A DNA stretch of 64,000 nucleotides from the NCBI RefSeq assembly GCF_029227915.1, contig NC_079881.1, positions 11,383,501 through 11,447,500 on the forward strand. The letters are read 5' to 3'. Made by a program: the position numbers and the translations under genes. The stretch comes from Hydractinia symbiolongicarpus (lineage: Eukaryota > Cnidaria > Hydrozoa > Anthoathecata > Hydractiniidae). Positions 1-18,582 of this stretch are shown here, piece after piece; position 1 is the stretch's first letter, and every line of letters starts with the position of its first letter. Under the pieces are notes generated by a model. The model worked only from the letters and a program-made list of their open reading frames with translations, had not been told where the DNA came from and made no database searches.

Positions 1-3000
1 TAAATTTAACAGAGGTACTTACTTTATTATACGTTTTGATTATTGTGTAGGTGACTGTCAGTGTAACAAGTTCAGAAGCTGTATACTGAAGAACAGGTTT
101 TTGAATTGAATTTGTTTGTGAAAAGAAATTCGAGAATTGTGGGAAATGCAAAACAAAAAATTGAAAATAAGTATGTCTAAAATTGTGGAATTTAAATTGC
201 GAATTCATACTTCAATAGTTCTGACTGAAGTGAATTTTGTACTGAAGGTTGCGAATGTTGAGCCTCTTCTTTAATATGGGATTGAAGTTTGCAAATGCAA
301 ATACGAGACAATTCCGTAAACATTGTGCATTTTTCTCTCACCTGTAGTAATATAGTTTATGTACGAATAGCCAGCCGCGGAGGTGGAATCCCCGAGAGCT
401 TTAAAACTTCACGTTACTTACTTAGATTTTCTTGATATGCCCTTAAGTCAAGACCAACATTAATACCCTGAACTTGTTTAGAAAAGTTTCTTTTCTCATT
501 CTAACACATTTATACTATTAATTGCCAGACATCTTAAATTAATTCTCTTATCTTAATTTGACAATTAAACAGGTTCATATCGCAAAAGCAATTTTTTTGT
601 GTTTTTGTATATATAAAACACTGTACTTTGGAAGGAAAGATTATTGCGTTTCTTCTCTTCAATGTCTCTTGTGGGGAGCTGTAAGGAGGTGTGTACTGCA
701 AATGTCTAGAAGAAAGCAGATTAATTAAATAAAGGGATGAAGTCCTAAAACCTGTAGTGTAAATAACATTTAAGTTGTCGTTTGAATTGTTTTCTATCTG
801 AAAATACATTGTGTTTCAGTTGAATTATGTTCTAACATATTTTACTGTAGCTTGAACCGCATGTCAATGGTCCCTTCACACCAGATCTGGGAACACCAAT
901 ATCAAAATTAGCCTCTGTAGCTGTAAAGAACGATTGGCCAACTGAAATTAAAGTGGGTGAGTGATGTTAATTTCTGGCATCGTTTGGAATATGAGCAATG
1001 TTTTTTGATATGTCAGGGAAATGTCTGAAATTTTAAGTTTAAATGGTCAATCAGAATAGAAATTTCAGCTAAAAATCAGGAGAATATCAGAAATTTTACT
1101 GAAAAATGTCAGGAGAATGTCTGGCATGTGAGAAAAATAAGTTATTATTTTAACGCATTGATTGACGTAATTTTACAATTTTCAACTTGAACAAATTTAT
1201 TTCTTTGCAGGCTTGATTGGTAGTTGTACTAACAGTAGTTACGAGGACATGGGTCGATCTGCAAGTATTGCAAAACAAGCTCTTGACCATGGTATCAAAT
1301 CAAAGTAAGTCATATAGTCGAACCCCACCCCTCTTTATAAACTATGGGCTTACTTAAAGGAGGATGAGGGGTTCGCAAATGGGGAATAAACAAGGCATGT
1401 TATGTTTCAGTTAAGAATGGGTGTATTTTTGTTTTATTAACTTACAAGCGTTGTAGACATAGTGGACAAATGGGAGAACAGAGGCTGCAAGTTGAAGATG
1501 CAGTGTCGCTACCCTTGGGTTGCATTTTTACAGATTGTGTAAAACTCTTATTATTCAGGTCAATCTTTACCATCACTCCTGGTTCTGAACAAATCCGTGC
1601 TACTATTGAAAGAGACGACATTGCGAAAACTCTTCGAGATATTGGTGGTGTTGTGCTTGCAAATGCTTGCGGACCTTGCATTGGACAATGGGACAGGTGA
1701 TATTAAGAAATGTTGCAATCACTTTTGTTTTATGTTTCATCTCGAGTGTTTATGTAAAGGCTAGTTAAACCCTTTATTTATCTTAAAACTTTAAATGAAA
1801 TCATGGTAGCTTTTCTTTCATTGTTTTAGTGGTCGGCAATCACCTGACTTTTTGATTAGTAGTTATCAAATTATTTCATTAGAACAACCATTTTTTGTGT
1901 GTTTATAATGAACACATTTTCTTTTCTTTTCTTGCGACTGCACTGTGTCATTGGAAGTTTTTATTCATTTTTTAGACAAGACGTACCGAAAGGCGAGAAA
2001 AACACAATTGTCACCTCGTACAATCGTAACTTCACCGGTCGTAACGACGCAAATGTGAATACCCACGCCTTTGTTACGTCACCCGAGTTAGTGACAGCGT
2101 TAGCTATTGCCGGAGATTTACGCTTTAACCCGCTAACTGACGAACTTACTGGCGCAAATAACGAAAAATTTAAGCTGGAAAGTCCCTACGGTGATGAACT
2201 TCCTTCTAAAGGTTTTGATCCTGGAGAGAACACATACCAAGAACCTCCTGCAGATGGTTCAGCATTGAAAGTTGATGTGGACCCACAAAGTAATCGATTG
2301 CAGTTGTTGACGCCATTCCAACCGTTTGATGGAAAAGATCTGCAGGATATGCCAGTTCTAATTAAGGTAATGTTGTCAGTGTAAAATATGATTTTGTCAG
2401 TATGTCTAACTGTATTTTTTCAATGCTGTCTTACTAAACTTGACACCTAACCGTTTCGGTTTATGTACTTCATACTGTCCATCTTCGTAAATATAAAATA
2501 ATTAAAAAAAATACAGGATGGCCAGCATCAGAAAAAACTTAGAAATTTAGAATAATTTAGTTTAGACCTAAAATGTGCTAGAAAAAACAGACCTTCATAA
2601 AAATAATACTGAATGAAAAATAAAATTTTCTTTCTGATGTTAAATGTTGACCAATAATTAATAGGAGTTTTCTCAGGTGGCTTACTGTCGATTATAATTA
2701 CCCCTTTATTGGTCCTAAATGACCTATGATCGTACGTCCGTTACCAGCTTTTCTCAGAATTAGATCATTAGTTTTTTCGTATTATTTGCACAAAGATAGG
2801 AACAATTGACCCTCGAATTTGACAAAGTCAGTTTTCTGAGAATTTTTCCCCGGCTCATTAATGGCGGTTTTGTGGGCAAAATGAGTGAAAACGATTTACG
2901 GATTTTCAACTTTTTCTGAGGATATGATTTTTAGTTTTTTCTGATATTCTAAATCAAGGTAGGTTTATTGAAGTTTCCCTTGTTTTTTTATTATTATATC

Positions 3001-5746
3001 TTTTTTAAAGCCTGGATCAGCTGTTAATTCAACTAGTTGCTTAGCATTTTTCGAATACTAATCGACCTGGAATTTTTAGTTAAGTTGTCTGAAAAGGCGC
3101 TGGGATGTCCTGGAATCGTATTTTCTATGTTTTCTGTTGCATTTAAACCTTTAATCGATTCCACACGTATTTTATCAACGTTTTAATAAAAAAGAAACAA
3201 GAAACATTCTTGTTTGTATTTTCCTTCTGTCCCTCCTAAAGCGTTGGTTCTCTTGTGCATTGTGTAAATTTGTTTTTTGTTTTTTTTTGTTTTTTTTTTC
3301 AGGTGAAAGGAAAATGTACTACCGATCACATCAGCATGGCTGGTCCTTGGCTTAAGTATCGTGGCCATCTCGACAACATCTCCAACAACATGTTTATAGG
3401 GTAAGTAAAGCGCTAGTTGTTAACACACTCTACTCATATGTTTTATCAATAAAAAAAAAGTCCGCAGATATTTTTATTCGGTGAAAGTAGTCATCTGCAT
3501 AAAATTTTTCGTTTCTAATAATAATCTCAATTAAAAAGGTAAACTAAAAATATCCAATGTTTGTATCCTAAATTAAGTTATTTTCGGTTCTAAACGCACT
3601 AAAGAAGAAAAAGCACAAATCGACAAAAAACTGGTGGGCAAAAAATAAATTGGTCAATATATTAGCCATCGGTACAACATATTATTCATACTAATGACCG
3701 AATTTTGGTTAGTTTTACCGACATTGTTTTATTCTTCAGCCGTATTTGACTTGCTTCTAGGTTTAAGTGGAAAATGTCAGTCGCGGAAAATTGTCGTTAA
3801 GCCAGAATGCTGTCATTTTTCCGTGCTTGAACGAGCTAGTCACGCTCATGTTTTGTGAATCTCTATAATAATAGCCGTCGTCTGTCTGTCTCTGCGCGGA
3901 CCCTCCGCTGAGTTAGAAAATCGTGCTACGGAAACACGAATATCAAATGCGATATATTCTTATCCCCTTTGTTGCCACGGGTAAATTTAAAGGACGGGCG
4001 ACCCCGTGGATTTTTCCACGGGTTAACGACTAGTAAATAAATAAGACAGGACACATTTTTAAATGTCTTAATTTTTGACTATTTTAACTTTAGTGCAATT
4101 AACGCTGAAAACGGAGAAGCAAACAATGTTCGGAATCAACTAACCAACGAATTCGATACAGTGCCAGATACTGCAAGATATTACAAGGTTGATTTTACTC
4201 GCTGTTTTCTTTTTTATTTCGTAGGAGAGTTTGGTTTTAAAAATGATGAAACTATCGTATTGAGCATTGTGTACAGCATCAGCATGTTTTTTGTATCACT
4301 GGAACACTTATAACTATCAAGAGAATAAATTTTCGCGAATTTGCGCTTTTTTATCCAATTCACGAAAATTTCTCGCAAAATATGTCAAGTCAGCCATTCG
4401 CGAAATTTAACTCGAGAAAGCTTGTTAACGTGGGAGCTTGACTTGAGATAATATTAATTATTTTGGTTGATTTCGTTTTAGTCTAAAGGAGTGAACTGGG
4501 TTGCGATTGGTGATGAGAACTACGGAGAGGGTAGCAGTCGTGAACATGCCGCATTAGAACCAAGACATCTTGGTGGTCGAGCTATCATCGTAAAAAGCTT
4601 TGCTAGAATCCACGGTGAGAATAGTTTACTGAAAACGAGTTTTAACTTTACAACTGTACAAGTAGATCTACTGTTTGAACAATCTCATTAATTTGAAATA
4701 TAAGAATTAAACCTTTTTTTTAGAAACGAACTTGAAAAAACAAGGTAGGTTTCTTTTTGGCATAAACTTTTTGTTATTACGTTGTAGTTGAACTGCTAAC
4801 AATGTCAGGCTGGCCACGCCTATAACCTTCTACCTTTAGATGAAAAATTCTTGAGATTTTTGATTAGAAAGCCAATTTCACAGAAGATATCTTTTCGATT
4901 TATGGCAATTATAATAATTTTGTAAAGGTTAATTGAGACTTTGAAGTGCTGTTTCACCAAAAAAAAATATTGTGGAATTTATTTTCTCGAACTGCTAATT
5001 TTAATTCCATTTCGCGGAAGATATATTTTTGGAAATTGCCAGCTTTAGTTTTACTTTGCAGATTTACATTTTATTAGCGAAAATTATTTCCGCGAAAAAA
5101 TTTCTACCCTTAAGATATGACCAAGGTAACCTAAGAAATAGAACCTCTCCCTAAAGAAAGTAAATTTTGACCTAAAATACCGTTTGTTTAAAATTTAAAA
5201 TTGGTTCTTCTTTTTTTTCTCTTTCAAAGTAGTTTTTATTTAGGTATGCTTCCATTAACGTTTGAAACACCATCAGATTACGACAAAATCGAGCCTTCAG
5301 ATAGAATTTCATTGGTTGGGTTAAATGCGTTGGCACCTGGAAAGGTAGGGAGTTAATATTTACTCGCACAAATGTATGTGTTTTTAAACTTTCTCGTAAA
5401 CATCACCAAATCTTAAAGTTACCCTGTGTGGACAAGTTTTCGCGCGGATTTTATTGCTTTTCACAAAATTAAAACTGTGCAAGCACCGATCAATATGCAC
5501 AATTATGCACAAGCTAATTAACTTTAATGTATCGCAAAATTAAATCTATGCTAGCTTAAAAAAAGCTTTCTGCAAAATTTTACATGTCATCTCAGCTTTG
5601 CCTTTATTTAGCCTGTCACATGCGTGATCAAACATTCAAATGGTAACGAAGAAAAAATCACATTACTCCACACGATGAATGCTGGTCAAATTGAGTGGTT
5701 CAAAGCTGGTAGTGCACTCAACAAAATGGCGAATAGTAGAAATTAG
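1..5746 (+). CDS. ACO2: Mitochondrial aconitate hydratase (aconitase), 3' part
   Basis: TCA-cycle enzyme that isomerises citrate to isocitrate through a [4Fe-4S] cluster in the mitochondrial matrix. The window starts inside the gene. Exons: 1-14, 851-956, 1211-1304, 1559-1696, 1976-2366, 3303-3400, 4094-4187, 4482-4614, 4724-4744 (21 nt), 5244-5344, 5612-5746 (stop TAG). All junctions are GT-AG and in phase, giving about 440 residues against about 780 for the whole enzyme. The first 14 bases read I-N-L-T-E and join [14 protein letters not shown]. Visible motifs are [13 protein letters not shown] (one cluster cysteine), [11 protein letters not shown] (the other two), [20 protein letters not shown] and [18 protein letters not shown] (substrate-binding Ser/Arg). 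The C-terminus ends [12 protein letters not shown]. The mitochondrial targeting peptide lies outside the window. Confidence 0.97.
3860..4033 (+). mobile_element. Non-autonomous Helitron-like element (intron of aconitase)
   Basis: A 174-bp element with the marks of a Helitron. It begins TCTCTATAATAATA after an A. It ends with the hairpin CCCGTGGA-TTTT-TCCACGGG (4003-4022), followed after 7 nt by CTAG and then a host T. A related copy in the opposite orientation lies at 51193-51330. The two share the GTCTGTCTGTCT block near the 5' end and the hairpin plus ACGACTAG at the 3' end. It has no coding capacity. Classification rests on termini and hairpin only. Confidence 0.6.
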
Positions 5747-7279
5747 AGAATTATATATCAATGTTTTTTATGTATATGATGTTTAAAATGAGAATGTTTG
5801 TCGTAATTTATTTTTGATCTTTTTTATTGTTGTTGGCTCCGCAAATACCTTATGCTTTTCCAGGTCGCTCACCCTAATTTTTAACTCGGTGAATTGTTGT
5901 ATCGAGCGTCAATTCTTGTTTGCTTTTGTAAGTGTCAACTATTAGTAAAAAGTTTATTTAGAAAAGTCAATATTGCGCAGGTAAGTCAGCAAAAAATTGG
6001 GTGGCCACCTACATGTGCAAGAGGTACTCTGTTGTGATGTTGCTTTGAAAACAAATACGTGCCTAAACCATGTCATTTTCAAGTACAGCTCATGACATAA
6101 AAAAAATTCTGTACCACCAAGTGATCGTGTTTCATATCAGCAGTTTTTCTTTTGTTGTGTTTAACGGACAGAAAACCTTGAAAATGGGTACAAAAAAGTA
6201 AATTACCTTGCGAAGGAAAAAAGCCTAATTCATCTTCAGAGGTGGAAAGAGATATCTTTTACACTGAATTGTCTCCTTAATTAACAAGCCTTGAGACAAT
6301 GTCTTAATTCTTTACTCCATACAATTTCTCTTTTATGATGAATCTACTGCATGTACACGCGTTTTTGAAAGCAACACGAAGCAGCTGGTGCCTGAAGTTG
6401 ATATACAGAGCGCAAGAGTTATTAAAACCACCAACAAAATCTTAGCAAACCAACACATAAACGTAACCTTTCCAAATCCATGTGAACCAAGCCTCATGCG
6501 TTGTTTATAAAACGTGCAGTTCCTTTCTAAGTTAACTACGGGGAAGGACTTGAAAGATCTTACTTATTGCAGACAGTTCTTGGATATTTCTACAGAAAAA
6601 TGTAGCAAAAAAATAAAGGGACAATTCAAGTTAAACCAATTTCAAGCAACAGATATTTTCACATATAAAAATAATTACAGATCTATACGTACTAAATAAA
6701 AATTATTTTGCGGAATTAAATATTTTTAAACTAGGGATCAGGCAGGCTTCTTTGCAAACCTAGGGCACAACCTCGTCCCCAGGAGCTTTTGCCTTTTTGA
6801 CATCGATGCCGGTTGCGAAGAAGGAGTTGGAAAAGGAAATGTTTGCGTTTTAAAGGTTTTTTTAGGAAATTTTCATCTTAATTTTGCATTTTGTATTAGA
6901 ACGGGTATTATTCCACATTCTTTAAAATATTTGATTAAATTTTATGCGATTGATCAGCTTTTGCCTATTTTCGCGGTATATATTTTTGCGCTTTGTTTTA
7001 AAAAGTACGATTTTCCAAAACTGAAATTTAAGAATAGGACCCAAAATCTGTGCAAAAATAAATTTTGCACAGATTTCTTCCCAAAGTAAAATTTGGGGGT
7101 TACTTTAGATTTTTATTTTAAAAACTTTTTTTATACCGTCTTACTGAAAATTTTCAAGATAAACCAAAACAAGTCTTTCAAATGTGCAACAAATTACTGG
7201 CCAAAAACTTGTTGTTTTTTTCACAAAATGCAGCGAAATAGAAGAAAAAATAAATAATCCCGCAAATATATCTCAATAT
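5747..7279. other. Convergent intergenic region, aconitase / PHYHD1
   Basis: About 1.5 kb between the stop codons of two convergent genes. No conserved coding sequence is visible. A sequence of the CAACCTCGTCCCCAGG repeat family lies near 6768-6786. Its opposite end may be the CCCTGGGAACAAGGTTGC at 7509-7526, which falls in the last intron of the dioxygenase gene. The rest is AT-rich single-copy-looking DNA. Confidence 0.5.
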
Positions 7280-13374
<6,095 letters not shown>

Positions 13375-13676
13375 TTTTAAAAATTGCTTACTTGAGCTGT
13401 CTCTGAATTTAAAATACCAAAGACAATACAATATATGAAAACCCGGGATTAAATTAAAATTTATGATCTAATTAATTTTTTTTGCTTGTGTGGCATTGCC
13501 TTAAAAACATTATGCATGATAGACAATATTCTTTGAAAACAGTCCTTGTTTAATTTTTGGTAGCCTAGTAAACTAAGCCCAAAATTCTCCCCTTTGATTT
13601 TTGGAAAAAGAAAATTAAACTAGGTAGACAGTATGTTCTGTATGGTGGCCGAGAACTGCTTTTTATTTAAATTCAT

Positions 13677-14921
13677 TTAAACTCACACATAAAAACTCAT
13701 CATTGTAGAGTACAGTTCTATTGCTGTAGATAGGACAAAAGTTACAAAACATTTATATATAGTAATAGCTGAAAATATATACAAGCATGAAATGAAAGTA
13801 GAACACATATATAATATAAGCAACAACAAAGCCAAGGTAAAACACATCTCTATATAATATTAATAAGCGTGAACAAAATATATATATACATAGCATAGCT
13901 CACAACGTAAAATATGTGAAAACATAGAGGTATATATAATAGCAGCAGGGAGGGAGGAGGAAGAAAAACTGCTAGAACTGAAAAGGAAAACCATGAGGCA
14001 ACTGCAGCTTAAATACTAGCAAGACTGCTGACCAAAAAATATGCTGCTGACCAGAAAAGGCACATAGGTAAATGGTGAACTAACTATGGGCAATACAAAC
14101 CAGAGTACTGTAGGAAGAAGATCTATATATGTGTGCATTTAAACACTCATAAATATATATTTATGAGTCACTTAAACTCACACATAAAAACTCATCATTG
14201 TAGAGTACAGTTCTATTGCTGTAGATAGGACAAAAGTTACAAAACATTTATATATAGTAATAGCTGAAAATATATACAAGCATGAAATGAAAGTAGAACA
14301 CATATATAATATAAGCAACAACAAAGCCAAGGTAATAACACATCTCTATATAATATTAATAAGCGTGAACAAAATATATATATACATAGCATAGCTCACA
14401 ACGTAAAATATGTGAAAACATAGAGGTATATATAATAGCAGCAGGGAGGGAGGAGGAAGAAAAACTGCTAGAACTGAAAAGGAAAACCATGAGGCAACTG
14501 CAGCTTAAATACTAGCAAGACTGCTGACCAAAAAATATGCTGCTGACCAGAAAAGGCACATAGGTAAATGGTGAACTAACTATGGGCAATACAAACCAGA
14601 GTACTGTAGGAAGAAGATCTATATATGTGTGCATTTAAACACTCATAAATATATATTTATGAGTCACTTAAACTCACACATAAAAACTCATCATTGTAGA
14701 GTACAGTTCTATTGCTGTAGATAGGACAAAAGTTACAAAACATTTATATATAGTAATAGCTGAAAATATATACAAGCATGAAATGAAAGTAGAACACATA
14801 TATAATATAAGCAACAACAAAGCCAAGGTAATAACACATCTCTATATAATATTAATAAGCGTGAACAAAATATATATATACATAGCATAGCTCACAACGT
14901 AAAATATGTGAAAACATAGAG
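13677..14921 (-). repeat. Split direct repeats: two full ~495-bp units plus a 254-bp partial unit
   Basis: Units start with TTAAACTCACACATAAAAAC at 13677, 14172 and 14668. The first two run about 495-496 bp. The third stops after 254 bp at CATAGAG, where the element body begins. The second half of the unit (AAGAAAAACTGCTAG to GAGTCACT) reappears alone at 20101-20312. The copies are nearly identical; for example, copy 1 reads AAAACACATC where copy 2 reads AATAACACATC. Near-identity implies a recent insertion. Confidence 0.93.
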
Positions 14922-14966
14922 TCCAAATCCAAAGTAGTAGTAGAAAATAAAATAAAATAAAAGATG

Positions 14967-16038
14967 TCATGCAAGGTGTGATGCCATAAGTCGTTGGGCA
15001 GAAAACCGCTGAGCAAGGGGCATGTGAAGGTAAAGAAACATACTATCAGATTTCCAGTCCCCCAATAAGGATATGACATCCAGAGGAACGCCTGCCTCTA
15101 AAGCAAAGGTGCCCCCCCCACGGCGAAACGAGTGGGTACCATATTGGGAGGTAGAACACCCTAACTCTGTCAACACTTTTTTCATAACGGACATGAAAGT
15201 CCGATATGTCAATATAGTGTTGGGTAGCATCGAGGATTTGCGCCAACAAAAGGCTTGAGCATCAGGCAGAACACCTGGAGTGAGAGAAAAAGCATGCAAA
15301 ATAGCCCGAACTGGACAAAGAGGAGAAGAAGGAATAGCCACCAGTGGAACAGTAATTGTGCGCTGTCCCAGTTGGATGGTCTTACTCCATCTAACTAGAA
15401 CGAGAATATGGTCATCATGAAAAGTAAAATCAGACCGAACTAGTTGTTTGAGGGGATTAAATATCGTAGAAGATGCCGGTAATAAATGTGACTTACGGAA
15501 CAGACCAAAAAATGAAACTAAACAAACAGCCCAAAATGAAGCATGAAAGCTACAATTTAGGTTAAGGCGAGAACGAATACCAAAAAGAAGAGCAGTGGTA
15601 ATAGGAAGACGTGGCTTGGCCGGAACACAAAGCATACGCTTCATACCTTTTAAAACTGTGGATTAGAGGATTAGCATATCCCATCTCAAGATGTAGAAGG
15701 CCAACAAAATTTAGATACATACAAACTGATTGTGGTAGTAAAAACCTAGCCAGATGGGCAATATATAGGCATAAAAAATCTGTGGAGGCAGGCACAAGTG
15801 GCGAAGACATCTGGCTACAAAAACATTCATAAGCCTTGCGATGCGTGCGATAGCTCTTTTTTGTATTCTCAGCATAGGTGGCCTGCCGAAAAAGGACAAC
15901 GTCGTGCACCAACTCCGAAACGAAGGGGGGCAACTCTAGAGGAAGGAGAATACAAAAATTAGCTACCACAGATGGTATACTTACCAATGAGAAAATAATA
16001 AGAATAGGCAGACATATGATTGATGGCAACCATATCAC
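14967..16038 (-). pseudogene. Tyrosine recombinase of the DIRS-order element (frameshifted)
   Basis: This replaces an integrase: it recombines the circular cDNA into the target. The N-terminal SAM-like part is at 16038-15645 (VHDVVLFRQATYAENTKKSY). The catalytic part is at 15644-14967, with FFGLFRKS (first Arg), RWSKTIQ (Lys), GTHSFRRGGG (His-x-x-Arg), GDWKSDSMFLYL (Trp and nucleophile Tyr) and a stop after RLMASHLA. The two parts are in different frames. The break falls at a run of four A's near 15650, and one A fewer would make the frame continuous. All catalytic residues survive. The start given is only where the open frame begins; no firm initiation codon can be assigned. Confidence 0.85.
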
Positions 16039-16737
16039 AGACTGAAGTCAGTAAGTTGAGCTGCAAAAAGTGCAAAAATGATAATAAGTGTTGTCTTGAA
16101 TGAAGACGTGATATGTCGTCAGCAAGGACATTCTGAGCACCAGCTACATGGAAAGCCTTCAAACGAAAATTGAAGGTAGCCGATAACCAAAACAACTGAC
16201 GTAAATAGTCCATCATAACAGGGTGATGGGTAGTTCCTTTATTAAGCATAGCAACAGCAGCAGTATTATCGCAGAAGACATGGATAGTTTTGTTCTGCCA
16301 AGTGGGAGCCCAGCGAATAGCAGAAAGAACTACACACAGGGCTTCCTTAAAATTAATATGCAAAGAGGCAAGAGGGGAATGGTCTACCCTTAGATGAGAA
16401 TAGAACCAATCACTCTCAAAAAACAGCGTCAGAGCAAGCATCAGTTTGCAGACTGGTAATAGGTCTTTGGTCATAGAAATCGCATTGTCCATTAAACACA
16501 CCCAAGAACTGATCCCACCAAGCTATATCCCTGTGAAATTCGAGCGTCAAGCGACACTTCGAGGCAGAGGAAGACAAGGTGTTCATCAGATCCAGGACAC
16601 GTCTCAAGAACGTTCTACCACCATACACGACTTTACAAGCCCAATTTAGGCGACCAGCAAGACGTTGCAACTCTTTCTTAGAGGCTCTCTGCTTGGTTAA
16701 AAAATGTGACACTACTTCCCTCAATGCATCCAGTTTA

Positions 16738-17740
16738 GGGGTCGTCTACAAATTTCGTATGATATTTTATACGAATATATACGAATTTAATTGCTTTTAA
16801 TTCGTATAAAAATCGTATACAATTCGTATAGTGTTAAATAGTTATACGATTTTTAAAAAATCTAATACGAATTTTATACGATTTTCATACGAATTGTCAT
16901 ACGAATTATATTCTCTTTTATACGATTTTCATACGAATTTTCATACAAATTATATTCTCTTTCATACGAATTGTCATTCGAATTATATTCTCTTTTATAC
17001 GAATTTTCATACGAATTATATTTCGTTTTTAAACTTTTAAAAATGCGATCTAAAAAAAACATTTCTATCGCCGTTTTTCGTTTTTCAACTTTTAACATGC
17101 GATCTAAAAAAACATTTCTATCGCCGTTTTTCGTTTTTCAACTTTTAAAAATGCGATCTAAAAAAACATTTCTATCGCCGTTTTTCGTTTTTCAACTTTT
17201 AACATGCAATCTAAAAAAACATTTCTATCGCCGTTTTTCGTTTTTAAAACTTTTAAAAATGCGATCTAAAAAAACATTTCTATCGCCGTTTTTCGTTTTT
17301 CAACTTTTAAAAATGCGATCTAAAAAAACATTTCTATCGCCGTTTTTCGTTTTTAAACTTTTAAAATGCGATCTAAAAAATATTTTATTTTGAAACTCAT
17401 ATACGAATTTAATACAATGTCAAACGATTTTCTTTTTTTTAAAACCATACGCATCTAATTAAAATCTCATACGAATTTTTTGTTAAACTCGTACGAATTT
17501 AACTCATACGAATTTAATTTAAAACTTATACGAATTTAATTTAAAACTCATACGAATTTAATTTAAAACTCATACGAATTTAATTTAAAACTCATACGAA
17601 TTTAATTAAAAACTCATACGAATTTTATACGAATTTAGAAAAATTTCATACGAATTTAATTACTGTATGGCAAAAGAAAATTCGTATAGTATATACGAAT
17701 TTTTTTGATACGAATTGCTACGAATTTTGTAGATGACCCC
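16738..17740. mobile_element. PIF/Harbinger-like non-autonomous DNA transposon inside RT
   Basis: A 1003-bp insertion with terminal inverted repeats: GGGGTCGTCTACAAATTTCG on the left against the reverse complement of TTTTGTAGATGACCCC on the right. It is flanked by a 3-bp direct duplication TTA (16735-16737 and 17741-17743). GGG-type termini with a TTA/TWA target duplication fit the PIF/Harbinger superfamily. The interior is satellite-like: TACGAATTT motifs on both sides and a minisatellite in the middle. No transposase is present. Removing the insert and one TTA restores the RT frame, so it landed in an RT that was intact at that point. Confidence 0.8.
17041..17390. repeat. ~50-60-bp minisatellite within the Harbinger-like element
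   Basis: Six to seven tandem copies of a unit containing ATGCGATCTAAAAAAACATT, TCTATCGCCGTTTTTCG and TTTTTCAACTTTTAA, with small length differences. It is flanked by TACGAATTT-rich arrays (16745-17030 and 17395-17730). It generates a spurious MRSKKTFLSPFFVFQLL repeat frame on the plus strand. Confidence 0.85.
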
Positions 17741-18582
17741 TTAGCAGGTGGAAGAGAAAGGGTAAGTGACACAGTGTCAAGCAGAATTCCAAGAAAAGTA
17801 AGTTGCTGGCATGGAGGGACCAACTTAGCAGGGCTAAGCTGAAACCCTAGTGCAACAAGTAATTTACAGAGTGTGTTATAGGCCTCATAACATTCAGTCT
17901 GTGTTCGGCCAATAACAAGAAAATCATCTAGGTAGACAATAACGAGAGGAAAACCTCGTGTTAGCATCATACGACGAACAGATTGTGTAAGGCGATGAAA
18001 TATTCCAGGAACACTTCGACCTCCAAAAGGAAGTCGAGTATCGACAAGATATGAGTATCGAGTGCTTCCAGAAAACCGCCATTTTAGACCAAGCGCAGCA
18101 TAGTTTGATGGATGAACAGGTACTGACCGATATGCATGGCGTAAATCAACCTTGGCCATAAAATATCCCTGTTTGATCATAGCACAGGCATCATCGATAG
18201 TTTGAAATTTTTGTTTTTCAATATCAATGTATGTATTGACACCCTTTCCAACTGGCATGGAACAGTCATGTATAATGCGTAACTCGTCAGAGTCAGGTTT
18301 GGGGACAGCCCCAAGAGCACTGACAATGGTAGGTTTACATTGAGTAAGAACATAGTTACCAGTTTTAAGTTCATCCAGCAGAGTAGCTTCTACTTTCATA
18401 TGAGCTGTAGGACTGGTAACAGAAAAGTAGTTATTCATTTCGGCAGGCAATAAATCAGAGTCCTTAGGAAGAAGCTGAAAACCACAGTGAATTCCATTAA
18501 GGAGGAAGTCACGATCTGGGTCTTCAGCCAGTTCATTGGTCCATAAGTCAACATTAAGAGGAGTGCGAAATTCTGAGGGTAG

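Larger units (their letters stand above)
15959..18582 (-). pseudogene. Reverse transcriptase-RNase H of the DIRS-order element (interrupted)
   Basis: The RT frame opens directly after a TGA at 18583-18585, in phase with gag. It shows KVDLRHAYRSVPVHP, LPFGGRSVPGIFHRL and the catalytic VYLDDFLVIG. At 17740 it is interrupted by the insertion 16738-17740. After the insertion it resumes in frame with LDALREVVSHFLTKQRASKK and LAGRLNW (connection domain). RNase H follows: TDACSDA, then FKEALCVVLSAIRW, FCDNTAAVAML and LADDISRL. A second lesion is a one-base excess in a run of six T's (coding strand) near 16415-16420, which shifts the frame within RNase H. Confidence 0.88.

Noticed and set aside
16971-17393. 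140-codon frame with repeated MRSKKTFLSPFFVFQLL
   Set aside because: Translation of a minisatellite inside a non-autonomous transposon.
16745-17735. CRISPR-like regular repeats (TACGAATTT and ~55-bp units)
   Set aside because: Repeats are contiguous or irregular with no unique spacers, and the genome is eukaryotic.
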